Assembly (NCBI RefSeq): GCF_028128765.1
Contig: NZ_LBJG01000076.1
Coordinates: 1-51,873 of the forward strand
Length of the DNA: 51,873 nt
Origin: Bradyrhizobium sp. CCBAU 51627
GTDB taxonomy: Bacteria; Pseudomonadota; Alphaproteobacteria; Rhizobiales; Xanthobacteraceae
Reading direction: 5' to 3'
A model generated the notes under the pieces. The model was not told where the DNA came from, ran no database searches, and saw only the letters and a list, made by a program, of their open reading frames with translations. Each line of letters begins with the position of its first letter. The stretch's first letter is position 1. This document shows, in pieces, positions 26,382 to 35,017 of the stretch. The position numbers and the translations under genes are program-made.

Positions 26382-27161
26382 TCAGTACCGCCGGCGCTGG
26401 AACCGGCTGGTGGCAGACAGGATGAAGGCGCGCGGTAAGAAGCGGAGCGCGAACGGCACAATCTTGATGCCGAGACCCGGTAGCACTGCCCTTTTGTTCG
26501 CCATCAGGCCGCGATAAGCCTGCCGCGCAACCTCGGCGGCGGAGACGTTGAGAATGGCGGTATCATGCCCCGAGCCGACGCCGGCGCGCTCCTGGAATTC
26601 GGTCGGCACTGGACCTGGACACAGCACGGTAACGCGAACGCCGCGTGGCGCGAGCTCCGCGCGCAAGGCCTCGGTGAACGAAATCACATAGGCCTTGGAG
26701 GCGTAATAGACGGCCATGCCGGGACCCGGCAGGAAGCCGGCAATGGAGCCGACATTGAGCAGGCCGCCCTTGTTCCTGATGAGCTGATCGGCAAAGCGCA
26801 GCGACAGATCGGTCAGCGCCCGGACGTTGACGTCGACGATGCCGACCTGCTCGTCGCGGTCGCGCTCAATGGCGTCGCCGAAGACGCCGAAGCCGGCATT
26901 GTTGACGAGATTGTCCAGCTCGACCTCTTCGGCAGCAAGCGTGGCGGCGATCCGTTCGCCGGCATCGGCTTGCTCAAGATCGCAGGCGATCACGATCGGC
27001 TTCTTGCCGCACGTCGCAGCGAGCTCGTTCGCGAGCGCCTCGAGCCGGTCGGCACGTCGCGCCGTGAGGGCGAGCCGGTGTCCGTTCGCGGCAAACACAC
27101 GCGCTAGCTCCGTGCCGATGCCCGCCGAGGCACCGGTGATCAACGTTACCCGCTCAGTCAC
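26382..27161 (-). CDS. SDR-family short-chain dehydrogenase
   Basis: A GTG at 27161 with AAGAGA upstream begins MTERVTLITGASAGIGTELA; 259 residues. The protein is a classical SDR with the GASAGIG cofactor loop, NNAG, a Ser in NVGSIAGFLPG and the catalytic YYASK. CPGPVPTEFQERAG follows. The C-terminus (ALRFLPRAFILSATSRFQRRR) is hydrophobic then basic and may associate with the membrane. It is likely an oxidoreductase of unknown substrate. It is 130 bases from the amidotransferase gene on the same strand. Confidence 0.88.
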   Translation of the reverse strand: MTERVTLITGASAGIGTELARVFAANGHRLALTARRADRLEALANELAATCGKKPIVIACDLEQADAGERIAATLAAEEVELDNLVNNAGFGVFGDAIERDRDEQVGIVDVNVRALTDLSLRFADQLIRNKGGLLNVGSIAGFLPGPGMAVYYASKAYVISFTEALRAELAPRGVRVTVLCPGPVPTEFQERAGVGSGHDTAILNVSAAEVARQAYRGLMANKRAVLPGLGIKIVPFALRFLPRAFILSATSRFQRRRY

Positions 27162-27390
27162 GATTGCAGTCTCTTGAATTGAAGTCTTTTGGCACCGTAA
27201 TGGCGGAACTGGAGCATAGGCCGTGCAGGACAAGCAAGCGGCACCGGCGGCATGGCGGCCTGAGCGAACGACAGGGAAAGGGAGAAAGTCCCGGAATTAC
27301 AGAGGAATCCGGAACCTTGCGGCTCGGCACTACATTAAAGTTTCGTCATGTGGTCGATACAATCAGCAACCACGTCGCGTTGCCGACGGC

Positions 27391-27879
27391 TTAGCCGCCG
27401 ACTGCATTGTCCTTGATCTGGCCACCGGCGCGGTCTGCGACCGCGTGCTTCAGATCGATGCGGTCGCGCTGGGAAATCCCGAGCAGATCGGAGGCGCGCC
27501 AGACCACGTTGTCCTCGAACTCGGTCACCTCGCCATCGGCATAGACCAGCTCCCACATCATCTGGACGATGCGCTTGCGGCCCTCTTCATCGAGCGAGCG
27601 CATGATGACGCTGGTGAAGTGATAGAGATCGACCGCCTCGCCCTCGACCTGGGTCGCGTCGGCGATCAGCCGGTCGGCGGTGCCCCGATCGAGCTTGAAA
27701 TGGCTTTCGATCAGACTATGCAGCTTGCGCTGCTCGGCCTGCGTCGGCTGGCCGTCAAGCGAGACCACGTGGATCAGCAGCGCGGTCGCCGCCAGCCGAT
27801 AATCGCTGTCGCCGAAGGCGCGGTCCTGGGCTTGGGGAGCAACAATGTCGGCGATGAATTGGCGCAGGCCGTCGAGCAT
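27391..27879 (-). CDS. TerB-family tellurite resistance-like protein
   Basis: The 162-residue all-helical protein has the TerB-like pattern ALLIHVVSLDGQPTQAEQRKLHSLIESHF and WELVYADGEVTEFEDNVVWRASDLLGI, with the D-G-E loop acidic residues. TerB domains bind metal and occur in stress-response modules; this stand-alone form has no ter cluster in the window. It lies 137 bases after the cyclase gene on the same strand. Confidence 0.87.
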   Translation of the reverse strand: MLDGLRQFIADIVAPQAQDRAFGDSDYRLAATALLIHVVSLDGQPTQAEQRKLHSLIESHFKLDRGTADRLIADATQVEGEAVDLYHFTSVIMRSLDEEGRKRIVQMMWELVYADGEVTEFEDNVVWRASDLLGISQRDRIDLKHAVADRAGGQIKDNAVGG

Positions 27880-28016
27880 AAGGTCCTACCGAAATCGATG
27901 ACGCCGCGAGGGAAAGCGCGGCGGTTACCAGCACTATATGAGCAGGAAATTCAACCGGCGCAACGTGCGTCAGTTCCGCGCGCTGCATTACGTTTCGGCA
28001 ATCTGGGAGCGCCGAC

Positions 28017-29426
28017 TCACGGTATCTCGTACACCACCATCTTGTCGGCGATGCCGCGCAGGGCCGCCTGCTTCTGGATCGGCCTGATCTCGCGCCGCTG
28101 AAGGATCTCGGCGACCGCGGGCGCATCCAGCACCGGGCCGGTGATGTGGATCTCCTGCGCGGTCGACAGGCTCTGCACCCGCGCGGCGATGTTGACGGTC
28201 TGGCCGAAATAATCCTGCCGCTCGTTGAGCATCACCGCGAGACAAGGGCCTTCGTGAATGCCGATCTTGAGCACGAGATCCTTGGCGCCGCGCTCCTTGT
28301 TCAGATCATCCATGGCCGCGCGCATACGCAGCCCCGCGGTGATCGCGTGCTCGGGCCTGACGAAGGTCGCCATGACGGCATCGCCGATGGTCTTCACGAC
28401 GGCGCCCTTCTCGGCGGCGATGATCTCCAGCAGCGCCCGGAAGTGCGCGCGCACGAGGTCAAAGGCGTTGAGATCGCCGACACGCTCGTACAGCGCGGTG
28501 GAGCCCTTCAGGTCGGTGAACAGGAAGGTCAGCGACGTGATCTTCAATCGCTGATCGACGTTGAGATTGTCGGCCTTGAAGACGTCGCGAAACGTCTGGT
28601 TCGACAGCATCCGCTTGGCGGTCAGGATCGGCTTGCGCTTGCCGATCATCTCATGAAGCGCGTCGCCGGCGATCCAGACCGAGGGCAACACGCGATTGTC
28701 CGATTGATTTTCCAGCGTGAGTCGGAGCGGCCCGGGGCGCACGACCGTGGTCCCGGTCGGCGCCTCCAGCTTGTTGAACATGATTGACAGCTGCTGGCGT
28801 TCGCTGGTCGCCTCACCCTGGACATCCAGGAAGTGGGCGGAATGGGTCACCGGCTCGAACACGATGATGAACTGGCTGGGAAGGTTCAGCGAGAGGATTG
28901 CCTTTTCACCGGCAGGCAATTCCAGCGCTTCGAGCGTCACCTCGTTGATCAGGCGCGAAAAAGCCGCTTCGTTGATGTCGACGCCGGAGCTCCAGAACAT
29001 CTGCCGCACGTATTCCCACATCGGCAAGGTGTCGGGATCGTGAGCACCGATGCGGCGGACTCGCGGACTGACGGTAAAGGCCACCTCGACCATCTCGTCG
29101 ACGGACGCCTCGTATCCGGCTGCGCAGAGCGCGCAATTGTAGTCTTCGTGCTTCAGCGACTTCAGCGTCGTATGCGCGCCCAATACGCCGCCACAGCCGG
29201 GACACAGCACGTTCCAGCTCATGTCGAACAGGCCGAGCCGCGAGGCGTGCAGGAATCCGGAAATGACCTTCTCCTGATCGAGCCCGCTCCGATCGGCAAA
29301 GTCCAGCACATTGATGCGGTTGAGATCGCGATCATGACCTTTGGCGATCAGCTCCGCGATGGCCTCGACGACGACGGGATCGGCCGTCTGCTTGAGAACG
29401 GAAAACTGGGCCTGGATGTCGCTCAT
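28017..29426 (-). CDS. Class III nucleotidyl cyclase with zinc-ribbon-like N-terminal region
   Basis: The ATG at 29426 gives 469 residues. The N-terminal ~290 residues match my memory of DUF5939-type cyclases and hold CPGCGG (C75, C78) and CALC (C98, C101), a possible zinc ribbon. The C-terminal cyclase domain has both metal aspartates, D305 in FTDLKGST and D349 in KTIGDAVMATF, and DYFGQTVNIAARV. It should make cAMP (or cGMP) in the cytoplasm; no transmembrane helix is seen. It is 50 bases after the P450 stop on the same strand, so it is likely co-transcribed with it. Confidence 0.9.
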   Translation of the reverse strand: MSDIQAQFSVLKQTADPVVVEAIAELIAKGHDRDLNRINVLDFADRSGLDQEKVISGFLHASRLGLFDMSWNVLCPGCGGVLGAHTTLKSLKHEDYNCALCAAGYEASVDEMVEVAFTVSPRVRRIGAHDPDTLPMWEYVRQMFWSSGVDINEAAFSRLINEVTLEALELPAGEKAILSLNLPSQFIIVFEPVTHSAHFLDVQGEATSERQQLSIMFNKLEAPTGTTVVRPGPLRLTLENQSDNRVLPSVWIAGDALHEMIGKRKPILTAKRMLSNQTFRDVFKADNLNVDQRLKITSLTFLFTDLKGSTALYERVGDLNAFDLVRAHFRALLEIIAAEKGAVVKTIGDAVMATFVRPEHAITAGLRMRAAMDDLNKERGAKDLVLKIGIHEGPCLAVMLNERQDYFGQTVNIAARVQSLSTAQEIHITGPVLDAPAVAEILQRREIRPIQKQAALRGIADKMVVYEIP

Positions 29427-29476
29427 GGCGTAACTCGATTTTTGTTGGATCGCGCCATCGGTCAGGCGATCGCCTG

Positions 29477-30844
29477 TCACCGACGCGTGACGCGGAACAT
29501 CGGGGAGTGGTCCGGCTGTGTCGTAACAACACCGTACGGAATGACGGGATCGGCGTCGACGAGCTCGATGCGGAATGCGCCGATCAAACGCGCCAGCGCC
29601 AACACGGACTCGGCTTGCGCAAACGGCGCGCCGATGCAGACGCGCGGACCCGCGCCGAACGGCAGATAGGCGAAGCGGTCGGGCGGCTCTTTCGACATGA
29701 AGCGCTTGGGGATGAACGCGTCCGGCTGATCCCACAGCTTCTCGTGCCGGTGCAGCAGCCAGGGTGCGATCATGATGATATCGCCCCTGCCGACCTTAGC
29801 GCCGGCGACATTGTCCCTGTCGCGCGCGGCGCGGGCAATCAGGAAGGCCGGCGGATAGAGCCGCATGGTCTCGTCGATCACGGCGCGGGTGAATTTTTGC
29901 CGCTCGATATCGGCGATGCTGTCGAGATGCTCGCCTGATGTCTCGGAGGCAACCTCCTCCTGCGTCTCCGGATCGAGCGCAAGCAGGTAGAGCGCCCAGA
30001 ACAGCGCAGTTGCGGTCGTCTCATGGCCGGCCAGGATCATGGTTGCGACCTCGTCGACGAGCTGCTCGTCCGAAAATCCCTTGCCCGTTACGGGGTCGCG
30101 CGCCTCGTCCATAAGATCGAACAGATCGCGCGGCGGCGCGCCCTCCTTCTTGCCCGCAGCACGCCGCTCGGCGATCAGCATCGCGACGAATTTTGTCCAG
30201 CGCGTGCGGAAGCGGGCGCGGGCGCGATCCATGGGCGTCGGCCAGGACACCGGCAGCAGCATGTCGAGGAAGTAGGCCCGCCCGAGCCGCTCGCCATACT
30301 CCATGACGAAGTTGCGCAAGGTCGGTCCGTGCCGGTCCATGCCGAACGAGAACATCGTGCGCCCGGCGATCTCGAGCGTCATCCGCTGCATGACATCCCG
30401 CAGATCGACCGGCTCGCTCGTGCGCGCATCCAGCTTCGCGATGGTCTCGTCGAGCACCGCCGTCATGTGCGGAACGAGGTTGGCGGTAGCGCGCGGCGTG
30501 AACGCGGGCGACAGCGTGCGGCGTTGAAATGTCCAGGAGTGGCCTTCTGCGAGCAGGAGACCGTCGCCAAGCACCGGACGCAGCATGCGGATGCCCGCCG
30601 GCGTCCGTGTGTAGTTCTCGTAATCGCTCAGCAGCACGTGCCGGATCGCGTCCGGCTGGTTCAGGATGAAACTCTTGTGCAGGAAGAAGCGACCCTCGAC
30701 GATCCCTTCCTCATAGGCGCGCTGCCCCCAGGTTGCGATCATGTTCTGCCTGATCACCGCAAGCCGGCCGAAGAACGAGAGATTCTCCGGCGCGCGCGGC
30801 GGGGTCGGGGGGATGATGGGCCGACGCACACTGGCGATGTTCAT
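29477..30844 (-). CDS. Cytochrome P450
   Basis: The 455-residue protein has every P450 hallmark: I-helix MILAGHETTATALFWALYLL, K-helix ETMR, and the heme loop FGAGPRVCIGAPFA with Cys403 as the axial ligand. There is no membrane anchor. GGGAGAGAG precedes the ATG. The sequence is of the eukaryote-like fatty-acid or terpenoid hydroxylase type rather than a P450cam type, by general impression. No ferredoxin or reductase gene adjoins it. It lies 33 bases after the secreted hydrolase gene and 50 before the cyclase gene, so the three probably form one transcript. Confidence 0.93.
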   Translation of the reverse strand: MNIASVRRPIIPPTPPRAPENLSFFGRLAVIRQNMIATWGQRAYEEGIVEGRFFLHKSFILNQPDAIRHVLLSDYENYTRTPAGIRMLRPVLGDGLLLAEGHSWTFQRRTLSPAFTPRATANLVPHMTAVLDETIAKLDARTSEPVDLRDVMQRMTLEIAGRTMFSFGMDRHGPTLRNFVMEYGERLGRAYFLDMLLPVSWPTPMDRARARFRTRWTKFVAMLIAERRAAGKKEGAPPRDLFDLMDEARDPVTGKGFSDEQLVDEVATMILAGHETTATALFWALYLLALDPETQEEVASETSGEHLDSIADIERQKFTRAVIDETMRLYPPAFLIARAARDRDNVAGAKVGRGDIIMIAPWLLHRHEKLWDQPDAFIPKRFMSKEPPDRFAYLPFGAGPRVCIGAPFAQAESVLALARLIGAFRIELVDADPVIPYGVVTTQPDHSPMFRVTRR

Positions 30845-30877
30845 GGCTCTCTCCCGCAGATCTGACGCAGGTAAAAG

Positions 30878-32248
30878 CTAGTAAGTCAGTTCGGCAACCG
30901 CAATCCTATTCTCGGAGGCGGGCCACGCGCGTGCTACGATCCGTTCTTCGTTGAACTGGGCCAAGACGTTACGTCCGATCTCGCTGGCCGGAAGGCGCAG
31001 GGTTGCTGTCGCATCCGTGGGCACGCCCGGATGAACGTCGGCGGGCTCCTTGCCGTCGAACAGGACGATGTCGCGCGGCAGGCCGAAATAGCCGCGTGGA
31101 CGCGACATGATCAGCACCGCTCCAGCATCCCTCTCCGCAGGCATGAACGGGCGCGCGGCGCGCAGATGCACGACGTCGGACGAGCGCGGGAAAGGCGAAC
31201 GGTAGAAGTGCGTGATCGGGGCGTCCGGCGAGGCCAGGACGATCTCGAGCGGCCAGTCGGATTCGACCTCGACCGGCCCCCAGCGGCCGTCGGCCCCCGT
31301 CGTCGACCGGTGCACGACATCGCCTCTTCGCTCGCCGCTCTCGCGATCGACGTGGTGAACTTCAACTGTCGCCCCGGCGACCGGACGGTTGGTCGGCGCG
31401 CCGTCTGCGGCGCCCGTGACCAATCCGCTGAGGCGGACGCTCCGCTCCGGCGTGATGGCGATGCGCGCGGGTTCGCGGCCGGCGATGAACTTGTAGATCT
31501 CGCGGAACGCGCGCGGAGAATACGCCGTCTCGCGATGATCGATGGTGCCGAGCACGAGATTGGTCGCGCCTTTCAGCTCCGGTCCCTCAGCGGTGACATT
31601 CGTGGGCACGCCCGGCTTACCGATGAAGCGACCATCGGGTTGCGCATATTTGTCCATGCCGTCGCTGCGCAAGGTGAGGAAGGCGACGCCCGGCGTCACC
31701 TCGCTGTCCCCCTCGTTCAAGCCGCGCAGAAAGGCGCCGCGTCCGTTGAACTCGCTGCCGAGGAGATCATCGAGTGCAAACACGCCGTGATTGGGCGTGC
31801 CGCACAGGACGGCGTGACTGACATCGCCTGCACCGCCGTTCTTGATGACGTTGCGGATGGAATTGCCGCCGCGCGAATTGCCGACCAGCGCCACGCGGGC
31901 CGCGCCGGTGCGGCGCTTCAGTTCAGCGATGGCGGCGGCAAGCTCGCGACGTTGATCCTCGGTCGAGGACCGGCTGGCCTGCTCGACCGTGTCGTCGGTG
32001 CGCGCCGTGGGATTGGTAAAATTGATCGCCATCATGCGATCATGCGCGATGCCGTTGGATTCCATCCGCCACAGCGTCGTCATCCAGAGCGCGTCGTAAT
32101 CGCCGTTGCCGTGGACGAACAGGATGGGGGGCACCTCCGAGCTTGCAGCCGCGGACGGCGCTTGTGCCAGCGCGTCCATCCGGAAGTTCGCAACCGCGAA
32201 AGCCAGTCCGCCCGCACCCTGCAGGATCGCCCGTCGTGACAGCTTCAT
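30878..32248 (-). CDS. Tat-exported alpha/beta hydrolase with C-terminal beta domain
   Basis: The ATG at 32248 begins MKLSRRAILQGAGG, a twin-arginine signal ending near DALAQ. The 456-residue protein has PPILFVHGNGDYDALW and the nucleophile elbow VGNSRGGNS. A C-terminal beta region has a carboxypeptidase-regulatory-like segment (VRLSGLVTGAADG...VAGATVEVHHVD) and a final domain of unknown kind. It is a lipase or esterase-like enzyme outside the cytoplasm; a polyester or lipid substrate is possible but unproven. It heads the hydrolase-P450-cyclase run and is divergent from the MFS gene. Confidence 0.82.
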   Translation of the reverse strand: MKLSRRAILQGAGGLAFAVANFRMDALAQAPSAAASSEVPPILFVHGNGDYDALWMTTLWRMESNGIAHDRMMAINFTNPTARTDDTVEQASRSSTEDQRRELAAAIAELKRRTGAARVALVGNSRGGNSIRNVIKNGGAGDVSHAVLCGTPNHGVFALDDLLGSEFNGRGAFLRGLNEGDSEVTPGVAFLTLRSDGMDKYAQPDGRFIGKPGVPTNVTAEGPELKGATNLVLGTIDHRETAYSPRAFREIYKFIAGREPARIAITPERSVRLSGLVTGAADGAPTNRPVAGATVEVHHVDRESGERRGDVVHRSTTGADGRWGPVEVESDWPLEIVLASPDAPITHFYRSPFPRSSDVVHLRAARPFMPAERDAGAVLIMSRPRGYFGLPRDIVLFDGKEPADVHPGVPTDATATLRLPASEIGRNVLAQFNEERIVARAWPASENRIAVAELTY

Positions 32249-32385
32249 CTGTTCCTCTCCGATAAAACCATGTCTTTGCACCGCTTATAGCGGCCTAACC
32301 ACTGGACAGCGAAGGACTTTCGCGGGCATCACTGAAGGCGCCGGAATCATTGAAGCCATTTCTGCCAGACGACTTGGAACGGGAT

Positions 32386-34080
32386 ATGACCGAGCAGACG
32401 AACCGTCAGAGACGTTCCGCCGACGGCATCACGGCCCCCCTGCGCTACACCGTATTCCGGCGCATCTGGCTCGCCAGCCTGCTGTCCAATCTCGGCCTCC
32501 TGATCCAGGGCGTGGGCGCGGCCTGGGCGATGACGCAAATGGCAGCCTCGGCCGACAAGGTGGCACTGGTGCAGACCGCCCTGATGCTGCCGATCATGCT
32601 GATCTCGATGCCGGCCGGCGCCATCGCCGACATGTACGACCGTCGCATCGTGACGCTCGTCGCGCTGATGATCGCGCTCACCGGCGCGTCCGCGCTCACG
32701 ATCCTCGCCGGACTCAAGCTCATCGCCCCGGAATCGCTGCTGGCCTTCTGCTTCGTCGTCGGCAGCGGCAACGCGCTGTTCGGACCTGCCTGGCAGTCCT
32801 CGGTCAGCGAGCAGGTGCCGCCGGACGCGCTGCCGTCCGCGGTGGCGCTGAACGGCATCAGCTACAACATCGCGCGCAGCTTTGGACCTGCGGTCGGCGG
32901 CGTGATTGTCGCCGCAGCCGGCGCGGTCGCGGCATTCGCCTGCAACGCGATCCTCTATCTGCCGCTGCTGGTGGTGCTGCTGCTGTGGCGGCGGACCACC
33001 GAGCCATCGCGCCTGCCGCGGGAGAAACTCAACCGCGCCATGGTCTCCGGCTTTCGCTACATCACCAATTCGCCACCGATCAAGATCGTGCTGCTGCGCA
33101 CGCTGGTGATGGGCCTGATCGGCGGCGCCGTGATGGCGCTGATGCCGCTGGTCGCCCGCGACCTCCTGCATGGCGGCGCACAGACCTACGGCATCATGCT
33201 CGGCGCATTCGGCATGGGCGCGGTCATCGGTGCGCTCAACATCCACGAATTGCGCAAGCGCATGAGCGGCGAGGCTGCGATTCGAGCCTGCACGATCTCG
33301 TTGGCATTTGCGATGGCGGCGATTGGCCTGAGCAGCGAGCCGGTGCTCACCGCTGCCGCGCTGGTGCTGGCGGGCGCGGTCTGGATGGCCGCCGTTGCCC
33401 TGTTCAATATCGGCGTGCAGCTTTCAGCGCCGCGCTGGGTCGCCGGACGATCTCTCGCCGCATTCCAGGCCTCGATTTCCGGAGGCATCGCGATCGGCGC
33501 CTGGGGCTGGGGCCATCTCACCGACTATGCAGGCGTCGAGGTCGCGCTGCTGACGGCCGCCGGCCTGATGCTGGTCTCGCCGCTGTTGGGCATCTGGCTT
33601 GCAATGCCGCGCGTCGGCGCGCGCAACGAGGATGCCGAGGTGCTGGCCGACCCGGAAGTCAAGCTGTCGCTGACCGGGCGCAGCGGACCCTTGGTGGTCG
33701 AGATCGAATATCGCGTCCCCCAGGAGAACGCGCGCGCCTTCCACAACGTGATGCAGGACGTGCAGCTCTCGCGCCAGCGCAACGGCGCCTATGGCTGGTC
33801 GATCGCGCGCGACATTGCCGATCCGGAATTGTGGACCGAGCGCTATCACTGCCCGACCTGGTTCGATTACTTGCGCCAGCGCAACCGTTCGACCCAGTCC
33901 GAGCGCGCCCTGCATCAGCAGGCGATCGACTTCCATATCGGTCCCGAGCCGGTGCGGATCCGCCGCATGCTGGAGCGGCCGTTCGGCTCAGTGCGTTGGA
34001 AGGAAGAGACGCCGGACCGTGCGTCGAGCGAGGTGCTGCCTGTGGTCGCGACCGCGGCAGGCAGCACCATCAGTCGCTAG
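32386..34080 (+). CDS. MFS exporter with C-terminal monooxygenase-like domain
   Basis: The ATG at 32386 is chosen over an upstream TTG at 32350. The 564-residue protein has about twelve helices and the MFS_3/EntS-like features SMPAGAIADMYDRR (motif A) and SYNIARSFGPAVGG. After residue ~430 a soluble domain follows: VVEIEYRVPQENARAF, AYGWSIARDIADPELWTER, WFDYLRQRNRS. This resembles the small dimeric ABM/quinol-monooxygenase fold. Such fusions are known for this MFS subgroup. Likely function is drug, siderophore or metabolite export; substrate unknown. It is divergent from the secreted hydrolase gene. Confidence 0.85.
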   Translation: MTEQTNRQRRSADGITAPLRYTVFRRIWLASLLSNLGLLIQGVGAAWAMTQMAASADKVALVQTALMLPIMLISMPAGAIADMYDRRIVTLVALMIALTGASALTILAGLKLIAPESLLAFCFVVGSGNALFGPAWQSSVSEQVPPDALPSAVALNGISYNIARSFGPAVGGVIVAAAGAVAAFACNAILYLPLLVVLLLWRRTTEPSRLPREKLNRAMVSGFRYITNSPPIKIVLLRTLVMGLIGGAVMALMPLVARDLLHGGAQTYGIMLGAFGMGAVIGALNIHELRKRMSGEAAIRACTISLAFAMAAIGLSSEPVLTAAALVLAGAVWMAAVALFNIGVQLSAPRWVAGRSLAAFQASISGGIAIGAWGWGHLTDYAGVEVALLTAAGLMLVSPLLGIWLAMPRVGARNEDAEVLADPEVKLSLTGRSGPLVVEIEYRVPQENARAFHNVMQDVQLSRQRNGAYGWSIARDIADPELWTERYHCPTWFDYLRQRNRSTQSERALHQQAIDFHIGPEPVRIRRMLERPFGSVRWKEETPDRASSEVLPVVATAAGSTISR

Positions 34081-34088
34081 CCGCCACC

Positions 34089-34304
34089 CTACTGTCCGTG
34101 CTCTGTCAGCACCTTGTCGCAGGCCTTGCTGAGGCGCGCGCGATGCTCCTTCAGGCAGGCGAGTACGGCGCTATCGCCATTGTTCATGACGGCCCGGCAA
34201 AAGCGCGTGACGTCACGCGCGCAGGCGTCGTGGCCGGGCTGCTGCTGCGCGGACGCACCCGATGCGCACAGAACCATAGAAACTATGAAAAGAAATCTGG
34301 TCAT
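34089..34304 (-). CDS. Small secreted Cys-rich protein (paralogue 1)
   Basis: The 71-residue protein has a signal peptide (MTRFLFIVSMVLCASGASAQ) and four cysteines in the mature part with spacing C-x7-C-x13-C-x11-C. This is the Cys-rich repeat seen in the GLG1/FGFR-type family and in many rhizobial small exported proteins. The paralogue at 34455-34763 has C-x7-C-x12-C-x11-C. The cysteines should pair in the periplasm. It lies about 150 bases downstream of the paralogue on the same strand and converges on the MFS gene with an 8-base gap. Confidence 0.8.
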   Translation of the reverse strand: MTRFLFIVSMVLCASGASAQQQPGHDACARDVTRFCRAVMNNGDSAVLACLKEHRARLSKACDKVLTEHGQ

Positions 34305-34454
34305 CGCGTAATGCCTCGTACCCCTTGAGATAGGCGGGCGAAGCTAGTGCGACGATCTCCTGGTCGCAACGGCTTTATTGAAAGGCATCCACGCGCTGCC
34401 GCGAAGCCGGCCTGACGCCGGGGCGGATCGCGAAGGGAGCTTTGCAGCGCGCTC

Positions 34455-34763
34455 TTACTGGCCGTCCTGCGCATCGGCGACCTTGCGTGAGGCGCCCTTG
34501 GCGAGGTCCTTGTCCATCACCGCGCGGCAGCCGGCGCTCAGGTCCGAGCGGTGCTTGATCATGCAGGCGGTGATCTTCGGGATATTTGGGATTTCCGAAG
34601 AGCACAGGCGGAAGGCATCGCCGGTGCACATCTGCTGCGCTTCGGCCGTGAAGGCGAAGCTCGATGTCGTCGAGACGATCGCGACGATGGCGGCAAAGCC
34701 CAGGCCGAGGCTGGTGTCGCGAATCTTCGCAGTGAGGGACTTGGCGGAGAACGACTTCGTCAT
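34455..34763 (-). CDS. Secreted Cys-rich protein (paralogue 2)
   Basis: The ATG at 34763 (MTKSFSAKSLTAKIRDTSLG) gives 102 residues with an extended basic head, a hydrophobic helix (FAAIVAIVSTTSSFAF) and cleavage near AEAQ. The mature part has four cysteines spaced C-x7-C-x12-C-x11-C (QMCTGDAFRLCSSEIP), matching the neighbour at 34089-34304. A Lys/Ala tail follows. Function unknown. It is divergent from the deacetylase gene, with a 254-base gap that probably holds both promoters. Confidence 0.8.
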   Translation of the reverse strand: MTKSFSAKSLTAKIRDTSLGLGFAAIVAIVSTTSSFAFTAEAQQMCTGDAFRLCSSEIPNIPKITACMIKHRSDLSAGCRAVMDKDLAKGASRKVADAQDGQ

Positions 34764-35017
34764 GTGAAGCTCCCATTGACACCGCGGGTGCGCGGGCCCG
34801 TTGTCGATGGGAATGACCATGCTCCGGGAAAGTCCCTTCCACTGTGATGACGGTCACGGGCGCCGCGCCCTCTGTGACATCGGTCACTTTGGCGCACCTG
34901 CCTGAAATTCCTCCGGATCCGCCGTCGTGTTGGTGTCACGTTAACTGTTCCTTCGCATTAATGGCTCGTCGCGCGGGAAATTCCGCTGGTTTGGTTGCGT
35001 AATTGGAAAGAGTAGCG

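Noticed and set aside
32106..34328. A 740-codon plus frame overlapping the MFS gene
   Set aside because: The other frame of the same strand gives a perfect MFS protein; this one is Arg/Ala-rich without motifs.
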